NCBI GenBank assembly: GCA_016789445.1
Contig: JAEUQT010000003.1
Span: 146,600-184,177, forward strand
Direction: 5' to 3'
DNA from: a bacterium
GTDB taxonomy: Bacteria; Patescibacteriota; Minisyncoccia; Phycocordibacterales; UBA2100
DNA length: 37,578 nucleotides
Shown here: positions 36,734 to 37,578 of the stretch, one piece after another
How positions within the stretch are numbered: the stretch's first letter is position 1
Layout: every line of letters starts with the position of its first letter
Program-made: the position numbers and the translations under genes
The notes under the pieces: generated by a model
Databases searched by the model: none
Seen by the model: the letters and a program-made list of their open reading frames with translations, nothing else
What the model was told of the DNA's origin: nothing

Positions 36734-36946
36734 ATGCCTCACAGCCGCTATGAACCGGAAGAGCCGGTACGCCGCCCTGTCAACAAGGACCTGATCCAGC
36801 TGGCAGGAAGCGACCTCAACAACCAGTGCATCAACACCATCGACAAGAAGCAGTGCGGGAAGCGCAAGCGCCCCGGCAGCTCCTTCTGCTCGCCGAAGTG
36901 CCAAGGGATGTACAAACGTGCCCATCCGGGCAGCACAGAGACATGA
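36734..36946 (+). CDS. Small Cys-rich (zinc-finger-like) protein
   Basis: 70 residues from ATG 36734; GAGGG lies 7 nt upstream. The C-terminal half has NNQCINTIDKKQCGKRKRPG and SSFCSPKCQGMYKRAHPG, with four Cys that could hold one Zn. The N-terminal half is charged. No family is recognised. A terminator follows; its neighbour at 37064 has a comparable Cys/His finger. Confidence 0.65.
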   Translation: MPHSRYEPEEPVRRPVNKDLIQLAGSDLNNQCINTIDKKQCGKRKRPGSSFCSPKCQGMYKRAHPGSTET

Positions 36947-36952
36947 CCACTG

Positions 36953-36980
36953 CCGGCGCAAGCAATTGCGCCGGTTTTTC
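36953..36980 (+). terminator. Intrinsic terminator
   Basis: CCGGCGCAA (36953-36961) pairs with TTGCGCCGG (36966-36974) and is followed by TTTTT. Confidence 0.85.
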
Positions 36981-36987
36981 TCGTGAA

Positions 36988-37016
36988 TTGACGCCGCTTT
37001 ACTTTCGTTCTGGAAT
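36988..37016 (+). promoter_or_regulatory. Promoter of the 37064 gene
   Basis: TTGACG (36988-36993) and TGGAAT (37011-37016) are 17 nt apart. TTGACGCCGCTTT plus TTCGTT matches the block at 15348. The leader after it has an imperfect AGAGTGGC/GCCACGCTCT hairpin. Confidence 0.5.
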
Positions 37017-37063
37017 GGGTAGAGTGGCTCTAGAGCGCCACGCTCTTCGGACAGGAGGTTACA

Positions 37064-37318
37064 ATGACCGAATGCGACAACGGGGGGCAGCTCGAGAAGG
37101 AGCGGCCGCCGGACACGGTCACCGAGATCCCCGCGGAAACCTCGGAAATAGCCGAAATCCCGGCCCGGCCCGCTCCACCGTACAAGCTCGCGGGTAACGG
37201 CCCACAGTGCGACTACACGGACCCTGATGATGGAGACCAGTGCGGATATCTCCAGCATGAAGGCGGTCCGAAATGCAAACTCCATCAATGGGAGGCACTG
37301 TACGGCTCGCGGGAGTGA
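37064..37318 (+). CDS. Small acidic protein with Cys/His finger
   Basis: 84 residues; AGGAGG lies 5 nt before ATG 37064. An acidic Pro/Glu-rich first half (EIPAETSEIAEIPARPAPP) precedes QCDYTDPDDGDQCGYLQHEG and GPKCKLHQWEALYG, a likely C-C-C-H zinc site. It is similar in design to the 36734 protein. No family is recognised. A strong terminator follows. Confidence 0.65.
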   Translation: MTECDNGGQLEKERPPDTVTEIPAETSEIAEIPARPAPPYKLAGNGPQCDYTDPDDGDQCGYLQHEGGPKCKLHQWEALYGSRE

Positions 37319-37322
37319 ACAT

Positions 37323-37354
37323 GCGGCCAGCACTACGTGCTGGCCGCTTTTTTT
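37323..37354 (+). terminator. Intrinsic terminator
   Basis: GCGGCCAGCAC (37323-37333) pairs with GTGCTGGCCGC (37337-37347) and is followed by seven T. Confidence 0.9.
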
Positions 37355-37363
37355 ATCCACTAT

Positions 37364-37417
37364 TTGACAGCTTTGGGGTATGTAGTGTATTTGTGGGGCC
37401 TGTGCCTCGCATATAAT
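37364..37417 (+). promoter_or_regulatory. Promoter region before the 37445 element
   Basis: TTGACA (37364-37369) has a possible TGTATT after 16 nt, and a perfect TATAAT lies at 37412-37417. Transcription would run into the inverted-repeat element and out of the window. No convincing gene follows within the window; an ORF from ATG 37441 ends after 19 codons. Confidence 0.5.
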
Positions 37418-37444
37418 AGATGTATGCGCGCACTCCACGCATGA

Positions 37445-37558
37445 ATCCCGTTAGAAATAGCGGACATTCACATTACCTTTCAACGTATGGTCGAGTTTAG
37501 CAGCCTTCAATCGATATGGTACGTCGCTCTGTAGTACGTGCCCTATTTCTAACGGGAT
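37445..37558. repeat. Inverted-repeat element 4, CPR-type palindromic repeat
   Basis: The ends ATCCCGTTAGAAATAG (37445-37460) and CTATTTCTAACGGGAT (37543-37558) are perfect 16-bp inverted repeats around 82 nt. Translations such as NPVRNS and ISNG from such ends recur, as I recall, in spurious CPR protein predictions, suggesting a widespread repeat. No transposase is in it. Confidence 0.7.
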
Positions 37559-37578
37559 GAAATTGGTAATCGTCGAAT

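Noticed and set aside
37441-37500. 19-codon ORF starting MNPVRNS
   Set aside because: It lies within the palindromic element and looks like a translation artefact of its end.
1-37578. Transposase, integrase, CRISPR-Cas or phage genes
   Set aside because: I read all frames for such motifs and found none; mobile signals are limited to the inverted-repeat elements and the island composition.

Overview
The window looks like a piece of a Candidate Phyla Radiation (Patescibacteria, Parcubacteria-like, perhaps Kaiserbacteria-like) genome. This is inferred from gene content and style, not from a marker-gene tree. Genes are short and tightly packed. There are long cell-wall-anchored proteins that share a C-terminal peptidoglycan-binding module, an adenosylcobalamin-dependent ribonucleotide reductase, a minimal DnaX, SemiSWEET, VIT, DprA and FtsQ, and many small unknown proteins. 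Many first-in-transcript genes have a -10 box ending 6-8 nt before the ATG and no Shine-Dalgarno, so leaderless mRNAs seem common. Most of the window looks GC-rich (roughly 55-60% by eye); 24.7-29.4 kb is clearly AT-richer.

Layout. 1-11.1 kb: the start of obg; small membrane or secreted proteins (DUF4349-like, an MliC-like protein and its paralogue); a VIT transporter with a DUF5665-like partner; a GIY-YIG protein; an HI0933-type flavoprotein overlapping an RluF-type pseudouridine synthase; an ABC-F ATPase; a fatty-acid-hydroxylase-type membrane protein; a cold-shock protein; and a decayed N-acetylmuramoyl-L-alanine amidase.

11.1-19.7 kb is the most unusual part. A membrane-anchored copper nitrite reductase (nirK type) and an ArsR-type regulator are divergent from nrdJ (B12-dependent class II ribonucleotide reductase). 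Behind nrdJ lies a cobalamin riboswitch with its own promoter and an intrinsic terminator. It precedes four genes: an unknown acidic protein, a Clp-like double AAA+ ATPase, a 74-residue protein and a VirD4/TraG/HerA-like ATPase. The last three are joined by ATGA overlaps. Three copies of one 16-bp palindrome, ATWGAT-N4-ATCWAT, sit at the arsR-nirK, nrdJ and riboswitch-operon promoters and tie them into one putative regulon. A plausible reading is that when B12 is scarce NrdJ fails and the two-ATPase system is switched on.

19.7-24.7 kb: two divergent secreted proteins (C-type lectin/Ig-like, and a seven-repeat beta-propeller) with homologous peptidoglycan-binding ends, a small membrane protein and a frameshifted DUF1801 gene. 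24.7-29.4 kb: an AT-rich, probably acquired copper island (CsoR/RcnR-type repressor, CopB-type ATPase, membrane protein, DUF305 protein, beta-propeller-DUF411 fusion) ending close to tRNA-Gln(UUG), next to a copy of the tRNA 3' end.

29.8-37.6 kb: housekeeping genes (SemiSWEET, dnaX, dihydrouridine synthase, ftsQ, serS, dprA, a CxxCxxCC protein) and two small Cys-rich proteins. Four intergenic elements of about 110-125 bp with 12-19 bp inverted-repeat ends (2.8, 3.2, 33.9 and 37.4 kb) share an architecture but not a sequence. The last resembles a palindromic repeat that I recall as widespread in CPR genomes.
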